A DNA stretch of 56,324 nt from Oscillospiraceae bacterium (GCA_902778665.1 CACYYN010000015.1:1-56324); one strand, 5' to 3'. Counted from the stretch's first letter, positions 34,707 to 44,223 are shown. Notes: generated from the sequence alone by a model not told the origin. Made by a program: numbers and translations.

Positions 34707-34960
34707 ATTTTCTCCTTTTCTTCTGAATTGTCCTCCAGGCGGGATGCGAGTACTTCGGGGGTCAGGGCTGATAAAATAACATTTCCGCTGTCAGCGATGA
34801 GAACTGCCTTCGTGCTTCTGCCGAAAGAAGCGTCAATCAGCAGGCCCTTTTCACGGACTTCCTGAACCAGCCGTTTGATCGGGGCAGAATCAGGGCTGAC
34901 GATAGAAATGATATGGCTGGGAGAAACAAAGTTCCCAAATCCGATTCCGAGAAGCTTCAT
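34703..34960 (-). CDS. remA: RemA/DUF370 family regulator
   Basis: An 85-residue regulator. The protein begins [20 protein letters not shown], followed by [18 protein letters not shown] and [13 protein letters not shown], matching RemA, a DNA-binding ring-forming protein that activates matrix and osmoprotection genes in Bacillus. I take ATG at 34960; an in-frame GTG 9 bases earlier overlaps the yicC stop. Conserved place between yicC and gmk. Confidence 0.9.
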   Translation of the reverse strand: MKLLGIGFGNFVSPSHIISIVSPDSAPIKRLVQEVREKGLLIDASFGRSTKAVLIADSGNVILSALTPEVLASRLEDNSEEKEKM

Positions 34961-34965
34961 AGCCG

Positions 34966-35844
34966 TCACTCAATGTTCTGGATCTGTTCTCTGATTTTTT
35001 CAATCTCGGATTTCAGATCCACCACAACATGGGCCAGATCGGAATTCTGGCATTTGGAGCCGATGGTGTTTGCCTCACGGTTGAATTCCTGCACGAGGAA
35101 ATCGATTTTTCTGCCGGTGGGGGAATTCCCGCGAATCATGGTATCCAGCTGAGCCATATGGCTGCGAAGACGAACCGTTTCTTCATCGACGGCGATGTGG
35201 TCGGCAAAAATTGCGGCCTCTGCAAGGATTCTGTCCTCTTCGATGCCTGCCGAGCCCAGCACCTCTGCCATTTTCCGCTCCAGACGTTCGCGGTAACGCT
35301 GAACCGTCTGAGGTGCTTCTTCCTCTACCCGGGAGACATAGGCATCAATCGTGCCGAGCCTTGCAAGCACGTCATCCCGGAGCTTTTCACCTTCCCGGAG
35401 ACGCATGGCATCAAAGTCATTCAGGGCACTTTCCAGCACGGAGCAGATCCCTGCCGAAACGGCTTCGGCATCCAGTTCGTTTCGCTCTACCGACAGCACA
35501 TCGGGGAAGCGGGCAGCTCCCATTGCCGTCAGGTCACAGCTCAGCTGATACTCTTCGGCAATCTTTCGCACGGCCTCCACATATCCTTTTAAAAGGGACT
35601 CATTGACGGAGACCTTCACATCATCCACACCTACAGCGCTGACATTGATGAAAACATCCACCTTACCGCGTGAGATGTGCCGCTGCACCGTGCTTTTGAC
35701 AGCTTCCTCTGCAAAGAGGAAGCTGCGGGGCATCCGCACCGACGTTTCCAGATATCGGTTGTTGACGCTCTTCAGTTCCACACTGATTTCAAATCCGACG
35801 GCATTCCCTTTTGCGCTGCCGTAGCCGGTCATACTTTTTATCAT
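34966..35844 (-). CDS. yicC: YicC family endoribonuclease
   Basis: A 292-residue YicC (YloC) protein. [20 protein letters not shown] at the start and [15 protein letters not shown] near the end are diagnostic, and the C-terminal DUF1732 part carries the acidic metal-binding residues. E. coli YicC is an endoribonuclease acting on small RNAs such as RyhB. Normal family length. Located upstream of remA-gmk, as is common in Bacillota. Confidence 0.93.
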   Translation of the reverse strand: MIKSMTGYGSAKGNAVGFEISVELKSVNNRYLETSVRMPRSFLFAEEAVKSTVQRHISRGKVDVFINVSAVGVDDVKVSVNESLLKGYVEAVRKIAEEYQLSCDLTAMGAARFPDVLSVERNELDAEAVSAGICSVLESALNDFDAMRLREGEKLRDDVLARLGTIDAYVSRVEEEAPQTVQRYRERLERKMAEVLGSAGIEEDRILAEAAIFADHIAVDEETVRLRSHMAQLDTMIRGNSPTGRKIDFLVQEFNREANTIGSKCQNSDLAHVVVDLKSEIEKIREQIQNIE

Positions 35845-35858
35845 AGATCCTCCTGCTT

Positions 35859-37100
35859 TCAGCTGATTTTTCTGATGTCTACCATGATCGTATACGGACC
35901 ACCGATGGCACCTACATCCAGTGCGCCGTCCACCTGGATTCTTGCATTGACGATATTGGAGCCTGTGGTGACGTCATAGTCAGAAAGGTCTGCAATTGCC
36001 ACCAGATCATCTGATGACACCTTTTCCAGCAACTCGGGCGTCCCGCGAATCTTTACGGTAAGCGCTTTGGAGAGCACCTCGGCCTCATAGCCTTCCGTTA
36101 CACCGCGGCACTGAATGTTGCGCACGGTGAAGTTCTTGCTCTCAAGGCCCACAATTTCCACCTTAACCTCTGCTTCTGTGATTCCCTCCACATTAATGAG
36201 AGAATTGTCAAAGCTGATGGGATAGTCATAGGTATAAGTGGAGTTGAAGTCAGAAAGGGAAATGGTGGCAACCGGCACGTTGTTCATGCCACTCAGGACA
36301 GCCGAATCACCCGCAAGGGTAATGGTCTCGGGCGTAACGGTCACAATGGTGTTTGTCTCGTTGGCACCTGCGCCGTAAATCAGGTTCACGGTGAGCGGCA
36401 GCTCCTTCATCTCCAGAATCTTAAGCGTGGCCTTTACCACATCGGCCGAGCTTGTGATTCCGTCGGTTCCGGCAGGTTCGTCTTCAGCGGTCATCAGGGT
36501 ATAGCCGGTCTCGATGGAGTAGGTGGTGGAGACATCCATTGCACTGAAGGAAACCCATGCATAGGAAATATTTCTCAGATAGGCCTCCGGCCCGCTGACG
36601 GTAATCTCCGAGGGTTCAAAGGACACAGGCTCTGCCGTATACCCCGGTGCAATGCTGCCGTCAAAGCTGCCGCGGACCGGGATGGTTTTGGAATTCAGGC
36701 GAGAGACCGTAAAGTTGATGGTATCCGGGACCTTCCTCGTCACTGTGAGACCGGAAGTGTCCGTCCGGGCAGGATAGCTGACGGTGTACTGCATGGAAGC
36801 ATAGGCACTCTGCGAAAGCTTGCTAACATCGATCTGCACGGACAGATCCTCTGCGCTGAGCCCTGCAACAACTCTGCGAGGCCCGGTAATCTCCAGGCTT
36901 ACGGTGTTGGTACTCAGCCCGGTGACAACAAGGCTGCGGGAATCCCGTAAAACCGTCTCCCCTACCAGCTCAACACGCACACCGCGAAAAGTCTGTCGGA
37001 TTGTGTCACTCTCCACGCTCGTCACATAGAGCCAGAAAACAAAGGAGAGGACCAGTGCAGTGATCGCCCAGAATATTTTATTCTCTGTCAGTCTTTTCAT
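35859..37100 (-). CDS. cdaR: CdaR/YbbR-domain regulator of diadenylate cyclase
   Basis: A 413-residue membrane-anchored protein. One N-terminal transmembrane helix (about 10-28) is followed by four YbbR repeats exposed outside the membrane, rich in beta strands (for example VELVGETVLRDSRSLVV and VTVTPETITLAGDSAVL). It regulates CdaA in Bacillota. It overlaps cdaA by 23 bases. The glmM gene that normally follows cdaA-cdaR is absent; yicC comes next instead. Confidence 0.92.
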   Translation of the reverse strand: MKRLTENKIFWAITALVLSFVFWLYVTSVESDTIRQTFRGVRVELVGETVLRDSRSLVVTGLSTNTVSLEITGPRRVVAGLSAEDLSVQIDVSKLSQSAYASMQYTVSYPARTDTSGLTVTRKVPDTINFTVSRLNSKTIPVRGSFDGSIAPGYTAEPVSFEPSEITVSGPEAYLRNISYAWVSFSAMDVSTTYSIETGYTLMTAEDEPAGTDGITSSADVVKATLKILEMKELPLTVNLIYGAGANETNTIVTVTPETITLAGDSAVLSGMNNVPVATISLSDFNSTYTYDYPISFDNSLINVEGITEAEVKVEIVGLESKNFTVRNIQCRGVTEGYEAEVLSKALTVKIRGTPELLEKVSSDDLVAIADLSDYDVTTGSNIVNARIQVDGALDVGAIGGPYTIMVDIRKIS

Positions 37101-37968
37101 CTGAACCTACCTCTTCCGGCTTATCGGCAAACAGCTTCTTAATGATTTTCACAAAGAAATTGGATTCTTCATTATTATCGGTCTCCATTGTGAGCTCCTG
37201 CCGGAGGATCCTGTCAACCGCCTGTGGTTTAAGATGACGTTTCAGCGTGCCCTCCATGGCACAGGAGATGGAGCCCGTCTCCTCCGAGACGATCAGTACA
37301 ACTGCGTCAGACTGTTCGCTCATTCCGATGCCGGCGCGATGCCGCATGCCGAGCTCCTTGCTGATGGTGGTACTGGCTGAGAGAGGGAGAACACAGCCGG
37401 CTGCGGCAATCCTTCCGTCCCGTACAATCACAGCCCCGTCATGCAGAGGAGCCTTGTTGTAGAATATGTTCTTCAGCAGCTCGGAAGAAACTTCAGAGTC
37501 AATGACCGTCCCGGTGGTGATGATGGACTGCAGACTCACGTACCGCTCAAAAATAATCAGGGCGCCCGTCCGGGATTCCGCCATATCGGCACAGGCCATA
37601 ACCGTCTGGGTGATGGCAGAATTCATCTCCGGGTCTGCGTTATTGCTGCGCGATGTGAGGCGGCTGCCGATTTTCTCCAGGACATGGCGCAGCTCCGGCT
37701 GGAACAGAATAACCAGCACCACAACACCGAGTTCAGTGGCTTTGCGAAGGATAAAGCTGATCATCGTCAGACGAAGGAGTTCAGCCAGCCACAAAACCAC
37801 AAGAAAGATCAGAAGGCCTTTTGCCACGTTATAGGTGTTGGTCTTCCTGATCAGCTGAATCAGTTTGAAGATCAGAAATGCCACAATCAGAATATCCACA
37901 ACATCGGAAATCCGAATGGTCTGGACGTAGTTCATGGCACGGCTCAATGCATTGCTCAGTGCGATCAT
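37078..37968 (-). CDS. cdaA: Diadenylate cyclase CdaA (c-di-AMP synthase)
   Basis: A 296-residue membrane enzyme converting two ATP to c-di-AMP, which controls potassium and osmolyte balance and cell-wall homeostasis. Three N-terminal helices (about 20-95) precede the DisA_N domain with DGA ([10 protein letters not shown]) and RHR ([20 protein letters not shown]). Both catalytic motifs are intact. Its start overlaps the ispF stop (ATGA), with GAGGAGG as ribosome binding site inside ispF. Confidence 0.95.
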   Translation of the reverse strand: MIALSNALSRAMNYVQTIRISDVVDILIVAFLIFKLIQLIRKTNTYNVAKGLLIFLVVLWLAELLRLTMISFILRKATELGVVVLVILFQPELRHVLEKIGSRLTSRSNNADPEMNSAITQTVMACADMAESRTGALIIFERYVSLQSIITTGTVIDSEVSSELLKNIFYNKAPLHDGAVIVRDGRIAAAGCVLPLSASTTISKELGMRHRAGIGMSEQSDAVVLIVSEETGSISCAMEGTLKRHLKPQAVDRILRQELTMETDNNEESNFFVKIIKKLFADKPEEVGSDEKTDRE

Positions 37969-38444
37969 TTTGCCTCCTCTTCCAGCAGGACAACGGCATG
38001 GGCTGCTATTCCCAGCCCCTCACCGGTAAAGCCCAGTTTTTCCTCCGTTGTTGCCTTGACGGAAATTCTGCCGACCTCTACCCCCGCAGCCTCCGCCACT
38101 CTCTTTCTCATTTCATCTATGAAGGGAGAAAGCCGGGGACGCTGGGCAATCACGGTACAGTCCGCATTGGAGAGGGTATATCCGTGCTCTATGATCAGGG
38201 CGGAAACTTTTTTCAGGAGCACCAGACTGTCCGCCCCGAGGTAGGCGTCGTCATTGTCGGGAAACAGCTTGCCGATATCTCCCAGGGCAGCCGCCCCCAG
38301 CATTGCATCCATCAGGGCATGAACCATAACATCCGCATCCGAATGCCCCAGAAGGCCTTTTTCATAAGGTATCTCCACCCCGCCGAGAATCAGCTTCCGG
38401 TTCTCGGTCAGCCGGTGTACATCATATCCATGACCTATTCTCAC
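37965..38444 (-). CDS. ispF: 2-C-methyl-D-erythritol 2,4-cyclodiphosphate synthase
   Basis: A 159-residue MEP-pathway enzyme making the cyclic diphosphate intermediate of isoprenoid synthesis. Metal ligands are in GYDVHRL (Asp8, His10) and [16 protein letters not shown]. Length and motifs are normal. It overlaps ispD by 4 bases upstream and cdaA by 4 bases downstream. ispD and ispF here are separate, not fused as in some bacteria. Confidence 0.96.
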   Translation of the reverse strand: MRIGHGYDVHRLTENRKLILGGVEIPYEKGLLGHSDADVMVHALMDAMLGAAALGDIGKLFPDNDDAYLGADSLVLLKKVSALIIEHGYTLSNADCTVIAQRPRLSPFIDEMRKRVAEAAGVEVGRISVKATTEEKLGFTGEGLGIAAHAVVLLEEEAK

Positions 38445-39178
38445 TGGAAAAGATCTCCCCCTTCCTTCAGGATGGCTTCCGCAACCGGAACATCTTCCGG
38501 TGTGGTCAGTTTAATGTTATTGACGTCGCCCTCTACGGTTTTGATTTTAAATCCCGTGAGGCGCACGGCAGAACTGTCGTCCGTAACGGTTACATTTTTG
38601 TCGACAGCATACGTCAGCGCACCTTTGATCAGATCCGCATCGAAAATCTGCGGTGTCTGGATGCGAATGACGCTGTCTCGATCCACATCTCCCCCGATAA
38701 ACCCGTTTTCCACCATTCGCAGCGTGTCGGTGCTGGGGATCACGGGAACTGCTGCATGGTAATCTCTTGCGGCATACAGGGCATCGGTAATCACCTTCTG
38801 CGTGATAAGGGGCCGTGCTCCGTCATGAATGGCGATGTATTCCGCCTTTTTATCAACGGCAGTCACACCGATGAGGGAGCTTTCAGCTCGGGTGGCTCCG
38901 CCGGCCATCACGCGTCTCACCTTCTTCAGAGCATACTTTGCGCAGAGATCTGCGATCATCGGGACGCTTTCCTCCTTTGTCACAACAATGATCTCATCCA
39001 CCAGATCATGCTTTTCAAAGGCCTGCACCGCCCGGATGATCACCGGGATCCCGTCCAGGGTAAGCACGGACTTGTCCGTACCCATCCTCGTTGAACTGCC
39101 TGCAGCCAGAATCACGGCACTGCAGTGAGGTGTTTTGGTATTGGTTCTGAATCTATTGAGGAACTTTTTATAGTCCAT
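38441..39178 (-). CDS. ispD: 2-C-methyl-D-erythritol 4-phosphate cytidylyltransferase
   Basis: A 245-residue nucleotidyltransferase of the MEP isoprenoid pathway. [14 protein letters not shown] is the CTP-binding loop, and [18 protein letters not shown] and RIQTPQIFD follow in the expected order. It is 35 bases after mreB and overlaps ispF. Slightly long N-terminus ([16 protein letters not shown]) before the catalytic fold. Confidence 0.95.
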   Translation of the reverse strand: MDYKKFLNRFRTNTKTPHCSAVILAAGSSTRMGTDKSVLTLDGIPVIIRAVQAFEKHDLVDEIIVVTKEESVPMIADLCAKYALKKVRRVMAGGATRAESSLIGVTAVDKKAEYIAIHDGARPLITQKVITDALYAARDYHAAVPVIPSTDTLRMVENGFIGGDVDRDSVIRIQTPQIFDADLIKGALTYAVDKNVTVTDDSSAVRLTGFKIKTVEGDVNNIKLTTPEDVPVAEAILKEGGDLFQ

Positions 39179-39213
39179 CTCCGGCTCCTTTGGTCCGCTT
39201 CCTCTTCGAAATA

Positions 39214-40245
39214 CTACCCTTTCAGCTGTCTCTTGCGATAGAAATTCATCATGCCGTCCTGCATGTCTTCCAGGTGATTGAGCATTTTGCCTGCGCCGTA
39301 TGCCGCACAGGATATGGCATCATCCACTACGACGGTGCGTATGCCGGTGCTGCGTTCAATCAGCCGGTCAATCCCGTAAATCAAAGAGCCGCCGCCCGAC
39401 ATGATAATGCCGTTTTTATCCAGGTCTCCCACCAGCTGCGGCGGGGTACGTTCCAGCACCATGTGCACCGCATCCAGAATCCGATTAACCGGATCCACCA
39501 GGGCTTCAATCAGTTCGGAGGAGCTGATATCTGCCGTCTTCGGCAGACCGTTGACCAGGTTTCTGCCCTTGACCTCTTCGCTGCCTACATCCGGCCGTGT
39601 GATAACACCGCCGATATTCCGTTTCAGCTCTTCTGCTGCCGTCAACCCGATGAGCATGCTGTGATGCTTCCGGATGTACTGTACAATTGCTTCGTCGAAA
39701 GCTCCGCCCGCTGTTTTAATGGACTCACATTCCACCACACCGCCGGCAGAGATCACGGCGATTTCCGTTGTGCCGGCTCCGATATCAATGATCATGTGTC
39801 CGTCCGGCTTGGATATATCCACGCCTGCTCCGAGAGCTGTTGCTACGGCATTTTCCAGCAGATACACCTTTCTGGCACCGGCTTCAATTGCCGCATCGAT
39901 CATTGCACGCTCTTCCACGCCGCTGATGCTGCTGGGAACACATGCCAGCATACAGGGCTTAAACAAGCTGAAAGAAGTAATACGATTGACCAGATCACGC
40001 ATCATATGTGCCGTGATCTCATAGTCCGAAATCACGCTGGCGTCGATGGGACGGATTGCCACAATGTTGGCTGGCGTTCTGCCCAGCATTTTCTGGGCCT
40101 CCTGGCCGATCTTCAGGATCTTGCCGGTGTATTTATCCACAGCGACAACCGTAGGTTCACGGGCAACAATTCCTTTCCCCTGCTCAAAAAGCATGGTGGA
40201 AGCCGTGCCCATGTCTATCGCTATGTCCTTCTCAAATATGGTCAT
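39214..40245 (-). CDS. mreB: MreB/Mbl-type rod-shape actin
   Basis: A 343-residue bacterial actin that guides cylindrical wall growth. Phosphate-1 is IAIDMGTASTMLF, with conserved AREPTVVAVD, PCMLACVPSSISGVEERA and DIGAGTTEIAVIS. The phosphate-1 loop (GTAST instead of GTANT) varies slightly. No mreC or mreD is adjacent; it lies between comFC, whose end it overlaps by 14 bases, and ispD. An Mbl-like paralogue is a real alternative. Confidence 0.93.
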   Translation of the reverse strand: MTIFEKDIAIDMGTASTMLFEQGKGIVAREPTVVAVDKYTGKILKIGQEAQKMLGRTPANIVAIRPIDASVISDYEITAHMMRDLVNRITSFSLFKPCMLACVPSSISGVEERAMIDAAIEAGARKVYLLENAVATALGAGVDISKPDGHMIIDIGAGTTEIAVISAGGVVECESIKTAGGAFDEAIVQYIRKHHSMLIGLTAAEELKRNIGGVITRPDVGSEEVKGRNLVNGLPKTADISSSELIEALVDPVNRILDAVHMVLERTPPQLVGDLDKNGIIMSGGGSLIYGIDRLIERSTGIRTVVVDDAISCAAYGAGKMLNHLEDMQDGMMNFYRKRQLKG

Positions 40246-40954
40246 TTATACTCCCGTCTGCTGAAAGTTCAGCATCGTTGATAGTCTTGCTTTTCTGTCT
40301 CGTCCGTGCGAGGGTCAGTGCTCTCACATCTTTTGCACCGGCACGGGTGAGAACCTTTGCACACTCGGAGAGTGTGGCGCCGGTGGTTACGATATCGTCC
40401 ATCAGCAGTATTCTTCTGCCGGATATCTCCTCCGGGCAGAGTGGCATATAGGCGTCTGCGATGTTCATCCGCCTTGCTTCCCTGCTGTCCGTTCCGGACT
40501 GGGGCGCGGTGTTCTTTATCTTTTTCAGAAGGCCCCTGCAGGGAATACCCGTCCTGCGGGCAAACGCATCTGCAATCAGTTTTGCCTGATCATAACCGCG
40601 GCTTCTCTTTCTCTTCCTGCTGAGGGGAACCCAGGTGATGATATCACAATCGTATTCATCCCGATCCACCCACTCTGCCAGCATGTCTCCGTAGATTCTG
40701 CCGTAAAACGAACGCCCGCCGAATTTATACCGGAGTACGGACTGCCGCACTTCCCCTTCATAGTCAAAAAGAGAGCAACAGGAAGAAATCCCCAAAAGCG
40801 TCTGGCTTCTCTCCTCCTTTGGAAGGATCGGAAGATTCCCGCGACACTCCGGACACAGTTCTCTCTCCCCCTGCTGCAAAAAACGATGGCAAAGGATACA
40901 TCTCGGCGGATACAGAAGATCAAGGAATCGATTGAGCAGCGCATACTTCTTCAT
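40232..40954 (-). CDS. ComFC-type phosphoribosyltransferase
   Basis: A 240-residue ComF family protein. A zinc-ribbon at the start (CILCHRF, then CPEC) is followed by a type I phosphoribosyltransferase fold, with the PRPP loop ILLMDDIVTTGATLSECA and KRSRGYDQAKLIADAFA. In competence systems ComFC binds DNA and assists uptake; in other bacteria the partner is unknown. It starts the 18-gene housekeeping run. The start codon lacks a ribosome binding site and the -10 box is 10 bases upstream, so the mRNA may be leaderless. Confidence 0.9.
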   Translation of the reverse strand: MKKYALLNRFLDLLYPPRCILCHRFLQQGERELCPECRGNLPILPKEERSQTLLGISSCCSLFDYEGEVRQSVLRYKFGGRSFYGRIYGDMLAEWVDRDEYDCDIITWVPLSRKRKRSRGYDQAKLIADAFARRTGIPCRGLLKKIKNTAPQSGTDSREARRMNIADAYMPLCPEEISGRRILLMDDIVTTGATLSECAKVLTRAGAKDVRALTLARTRQKSKTINDAELSADGSINDHI

Positions 40955-40964
40955 AATGTCAGTT

Positions 40965-40973
40965 ATTATAGCA
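40965..40973 (-). promoter_or_regulatory. Extended -10 promoter of the comFC run
   Basis: Minus-strand TGCTATAAT (TGN plus a perfect TATAAT) with no good -35 box. Its last base is 10 bases from the comFC ATG, so transcription would begin about 3-5 bases before the start codon. Confidence 0.65.
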
Positions 40974-41120
40974 CCCCGGCCTACGGAAGTACAGCAAACG
41001 GTAACAAAATGTAATAATTTATTTTTTTGTTTTCAGATTATTCAAATTTTTTCTCTGTGACAATATTGTGATTGTGCACGTGATATAGTATCCACATAAA
41101 AAACAAAGGAGGGAAATGCC

Positions 41121-41306
41121 ATGAGGTTCCTGACAGCTCTGTGTTCCGTTATACTGTTCATTGTGTTTTTGAATGTGGTTTTGTTTATCGTGGATTGCCT
41201 CATCCTCGGAGAGGTTTTTTCTCTGATACTCAGTCCCACGGTAATCCTGCCCGCATTGCTGTTCGGCTCGCTTCTGTTTCTGTTTCTTGCGCCGAAAAAA
41301 TGTTGA
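41121..41306 (+). CDS. Small membrane protein (61 aa)
   Basis: A 61-residue protein with two hydrophobic helices (about 4-28 and 33-57) and a tail APKKC. AAAGGAGGG sits 6 bases before ATG, and an AT-rich promoter-like stretch with TATAGT lies about 30 bases upstream. It is monocistronic and ends at a terminator (41331-41374). I do not recognise it. The strong ribosome binding site and two clean membrane segments argue it is real. Confidence 0.65.
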   Translation: MRFLTALCSVILFIVFLNVVLFIVDCLILGEVFSLILSPTVILPALLFGSLLFLFLAPKKC

Positions 41307-41330
41307 GAATAGCCCTATGAAGACATTATA

Positions 41331-41374
41331 AAGCCCGCAGCGTCGGTTCATGAATGACCGGTTGCTGCGGGTTT
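41331..41374. terminator. Bidirectional terminator
   Basis: A stem of about 11 bp with core CCCGCAGC (41334-41341) and GCTGCGGG (41364-41371), capped by an inner hairpin, between convergent small genes. TTTAAAC follows on the plus strand. Confidence 0.7.
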
Positions 41375-41377
41375 AAA

Positions 41378-41623
41378 CTATTCGGCAAGGATCGCTTTTT
41401 TGAAAACGTAAGTACCGTACACCTCACCCTGAGCGGATGTGAGACGAAGCTGGAAGTCTCCTTCATCCAGAAGAGCGAAATCCATGCTGTAGCCTCGGGC
41501 GTCGGCAAGCTTCTGATAGGATGCGATCATTCTTTTGCTACGCTGCTGAAAAGTATCTTTCAGTCTCGTTCCGGGATGCTCTTCCAGATACCGGTTCATG
41601 TACGCCATGATTTTTTCTTCCAT
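41378..41623 (-). CDS. Unknown 81-aa protein divergent from the deaminase operon
   Basis: Translation from ATG at 41623 gives 81 residues, starting MEEKIMAYMNRYLEEHPGTR and ending GTYVFKKAILAE. The first 45 residues are strongly helical and basic-acidic (LKDTFQQRSKRMIASYQKLA); the rest forms short strands (DFALLDEGDFQLRLTSA). I do not recognise the family. The longer frame extends upstream into the deaminase gene; ATG 41623 is preferred because GGAAAGG precedes it and a TTGACA/TATAGT promoter fits it. The divergent arrangement with the deaminase operon invites a regulator or partner role, which is inference. Confidence 0.65.
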   Translation of the reverse strand: MEEKIMAYMNRYLEEHPGTRLKDTFQQRSKRMIASYQKLADARGYSMDFALLDEGDFQLRLTSAQGEVYGTYVFKKAILAE

Positions 41624-41674
41624 GGAATGCCCTTTCCTTTGTGCAGATACAGATCTTTCTCGATTGTCTTTGAG

Positions 41675-41703
41675 ACTATAACGCAAGAGGAAGGCAATGT
41701 CAA
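41675..41703 (-). promoter_or_regulatory. Promoter of the 81-aa protein gene
   Basis: Minus strand TTGACA (41698-41703), 17 bases, TATAGT (41675-41680). Its -35 box is only 4 bases from the -35 box of the opposite promoter. Confidence 0.75.
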
Positions 41704-41707
41704 GAAT

Positions 41708-41736
41708 TTGCAAAAGAGAGATTGCTGTGTTATACT
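41708..41736 (+). promoter_or_regulatory. Promoter of the deaminase-Nudix-GH5 operon
   Basis: TTGCAA (41708-41713), 17 bases, TATACT (41731-41736), 27 bases before the start codon. Confidence 0.75.
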
Positions 41737-41763
41737 GAAAAAAATGGCTCAGGAGGAGATTGC

Positions 41764-44217
41764 ATGATTTTCTTTCAGCAGTTTTTTCTGGATCGTGAAA
41801 AGGATATTGTGGTGGATCTGTATATGGAAGGCGACAGACTGACCCATGTGATCCGCACCCCGAACCATCACACCGGGAATCTGATACGGAACTTCGCAAA
41901 ATTATGCGGTCTCAGGACATCGGAGGATGAAAACGGCCTGCTGGTAATACGGGGAGAAGTGCCCTCTTACCTGGACGGAGACAACCGGATGGTGTATATT
42001 CTCCGACTCGGCAACACGAAAGTGGCCAATATTTATCCCGACGGAACAGTAGAGCGGAAAGCCTCCATCCCGGCAATCTCCAAAACCCTGATGAGTCAGA
42101 CCAAGGACTACCGGCTCAGAATTGAAAAGACCATCGTAAAAACCTACATCCGGAGCGACTGTAAATTCAGGACGGATCTTCACACCCATATGAACGGCAA
42201 TTTACCCCCGGATGTGCTGATTGCCCTGGGGATCATTCATCAGATTCGTTATCCCTACTATTATATTAAAAAACTGGGGCTGCAGTGCACCCGCGACCAG
42301 CTTGAGACACTGGAGACACGGCGGAGAGAGAGTGAAAAACAGCTGTCGGATCTCACCCTGACGGGAAAACATCGGGAGCGCAGAATTGACGACTTCACGT
42401 TTATCAATTTCGCCGATCTGATCCTCGGCAACCCGGAACGGGCTGCCTTCAACATTGACCGGATCCGCAACAGCCTGACCATCCCGAAGGACGGGCAGGC
42501 TGTGTTCGCAAATCTTGAAAAGGTTTATCTGTATCGGTATGTGTTTACCAAGGCTGTAGCAAGCGAGGATGCGTTTATCGGGGTAAACACGGAGGCCATA
42601 CCGGACCGGGAGGTCCGCCATCTGACAGAGATGATTCTGCGAGACCGGGAGGACGACCGCTACCGGGGCAACACCCTCTTTCAGGATCTGCTGCTGTGGA
42701 TCGGCAGAGAATACCAGAAACACGGCGTCACCTATGTGGAGATTACAGACACGGCATTGCTGAACCGGGGTGAAGCCCCTGCCCGGCTACGTCAGATTCA
42801 CGAGATACTGCCATCTGTCACAAGGGAGACGGGGGTTATGATTCGTTTTCTGGCCGGCATCCGCCGTATTCCGCTGACGATTGTGCGGGATAAAATCACA
42901 CCGGGTGATTACATTGCGGACAACCTGCAGTGCCTTCGGGCAATAGCAGGAGACCCATATATCGCAGGGAGTGACATTATCGGCGAAGAAATCAATGACA
43001 TTCTGGAGCTGCGGGGTGTGCTGCGGGAGCTTGTGGCCATTGCCGGAGAGAACCCCGGGTTTGTGATACGCATCCATGCGGGAGAAAATGACAGTCTGCC
43101 GGACAATGTGGCAAACAGTATCCGCTGTATTGAGGAGGCGCTGCGCCCGGATCAGGCATTTCCGCCGGTCCGGATCGGGCACGGGCTCTATACCTGTGAC
43201 CTGAACTCCGCCAAGGGGAAAAAGCTTCTGGAGGAGATGCGAAAAAATAACGTTACGCTGGAGTTTCAGATCACCTCCAATGTGCGGCTCAACAATCTCA
43301 GTGCTCTGGACAGGCATCCGCTTCGACAGTATCTGCAGGTGGGCATCAACTGTGTGCAGGGCACAGACGGCGGAGCGTTATACGGCACCAATTCCATTGA
43401 TGAGGAGTTGAGCCTGGAAAAGCTGCTGGGGCTGACCCATGCAGAGCTCTGCCAGATGAAGGAGGCAGACAGCCGGATTGCCGCAGAAAGCATGCGGATT
43501 TTCCGGGAGAAGGAGCAGGTGTTCCGCTCCCGGTTCTCCGGCGGTGATCTGGAAAACTACTACAGCGCCCGCCTTCGTGAGGAGACCGGGAGGCCGGAAA
43601 ATCTCTGGCAGGACTCCGGAAAAGCTGACTCCCTGGAAGGGCTGCGGGATCAGATCTCGCCTCTGCCGGAGAGAGTCTACCCCATTATTATTGCGGGCGG
43701 GAGCTTTAACAACAGTCAGCATCGCACAATCGTGCGCCCGGAAGACCGCACGCTCATTGATGCCCTGCTCCGCCTCGCTGACCCGGAAAAAACTGTTTTT
43801 GTGGTCGGCCATTCGCTGAACGGGCAGGAGGGATATCTTGCGAGGAAAGCAGCCGGTAAGTTTCGCGTCTTTGCGATCGTCCCCAACCGGATTACCCGGG
43901 CAGAAAAGAAAAAACTGCTGGATGCGAAGGTAAATGTGCTTATATCAATCGAGAGCTCCGGCATGGGACTTTATAAAAGCTTCGCTTATGAAATCTTCAA
44001 GCGGATGCCCTCTGCCCTGCTGGCTTTTGATGGCAACTCTGCTGCACTGAACCTGATTCAGGAGGCAAAAAACGGCAGAGAGAAATGCCGGATCTACATC
44101 AACCCGAAGTCACGTGGGCTTCAGGCAAAGGCAAAGATGCTGGAAGGCTATGTGATGCCTCTGGAACAGGCGAAAGAGCTTTTCGATGTTCAGGGCATCG
44201 GCGTCAGGACAGAATAA
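41764..44217 (+). CDS. Adenosine deaminase-fold protein with C-terminal Rossmann/SLOG-like domain
   Basis: An 817-residue cytosolic protein with an unusual domain string. Residues 1-130 are an unrecognised N-terminal region. Residues about 135-600 are an adenosine/AMP-deaminase barrel: HTH (140-142), HAGE (438-441), RIGHG (470-474), TSN (504-506) and TDGG (534-537). Metal and proton-shuttle residues His140, His142, His438, Glu441, His473 and Asp535 are all present, but TDDP is replaced by TDGG. Residues about 635-800 look like a nucleotide-binding Rossmann or SLOG fold (IIIAGGSFNN, VVGHSLNGQEG, VNVLISIES). AGGAGG sits 7 bases before ATG. A Nudix gene follows after 6 bases. Purine or modified-nucleotide deamination is likely; the SLOG call is tentative. 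Confidence 0.8.
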   Translation: MIFFQQFFLDREKDIVVDLYMEGDRLTHVIRTPNHHTGNLIRNFAKLCGLRTSEDENGLLVIRGEVPSYLDGDNRMVYILRLGNTKVANIYPDGTVERKASIPAISKTLMSQTKDYRLRIEKTIVKTYIRSDCKFRTDLHTHMNGNLPPDVLIALGIIHQIRYPYYYIKKLGLQCTRDQLETLETRRRESEKQLSDLTLTGKHRERRIDDFTFINFADLILGNPERAAFNIDRIRNSLTIPKDGQAVFANLEKVYLYRYVFTKAVASEDAFIGVNTEAIPDREVRHLTEMILRDREDDRYRGNTLFQDLLLWIGREYQKHGVTYVEITDTALLNRGEAPARLRQIHEILPSVTRETGVMIRFLAGIRRIPLTIVRDKITPGDYIADNLQCLRAIAGDPYIAGSDIIGEEINDILELRGVLRELVAIAGENPGFVIRIHAGENDSLPDNVANSIRCIEEALRPDQAFPPVRIGHGLYTCDLNSAKGKKLLEEMRKNNVTLEFQITSNVRLNNLSALDRHPLRQYLQVGINCVQGTDGGALYGTNSIDEELSLEKLLGLTHAELCQMKEADSRIAAESMRIFREKEQVFRSRFSGGDLENYYSARLREETGRPENLWQDSGKADSLEGLRDQISPLPERVYPIIIAGGSFNNSQHRTIVRPEDRTLIDALLRLADPEKTVFVVGHSLNGQEGYLARKAAGKFRVFAIVPNRITRAEKKKLLDAKVNVLISIESSGMGLYKSFAYEIFKRMPSALLAFDGNSAALNLIQEAKNGREKCRIYINPKSRGLQAKAKMLEGYVMPLEQAKELFDVQGIGVRTE

Positions 44218-44223
44218 GGAACT

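Noticed and set aside
41764-44217. RADAR system (RdrA/RdrB)
   Set aside because: The deaminase is large as in RdrB, but no RdrA-type ATPase is present, so the label is not supported.
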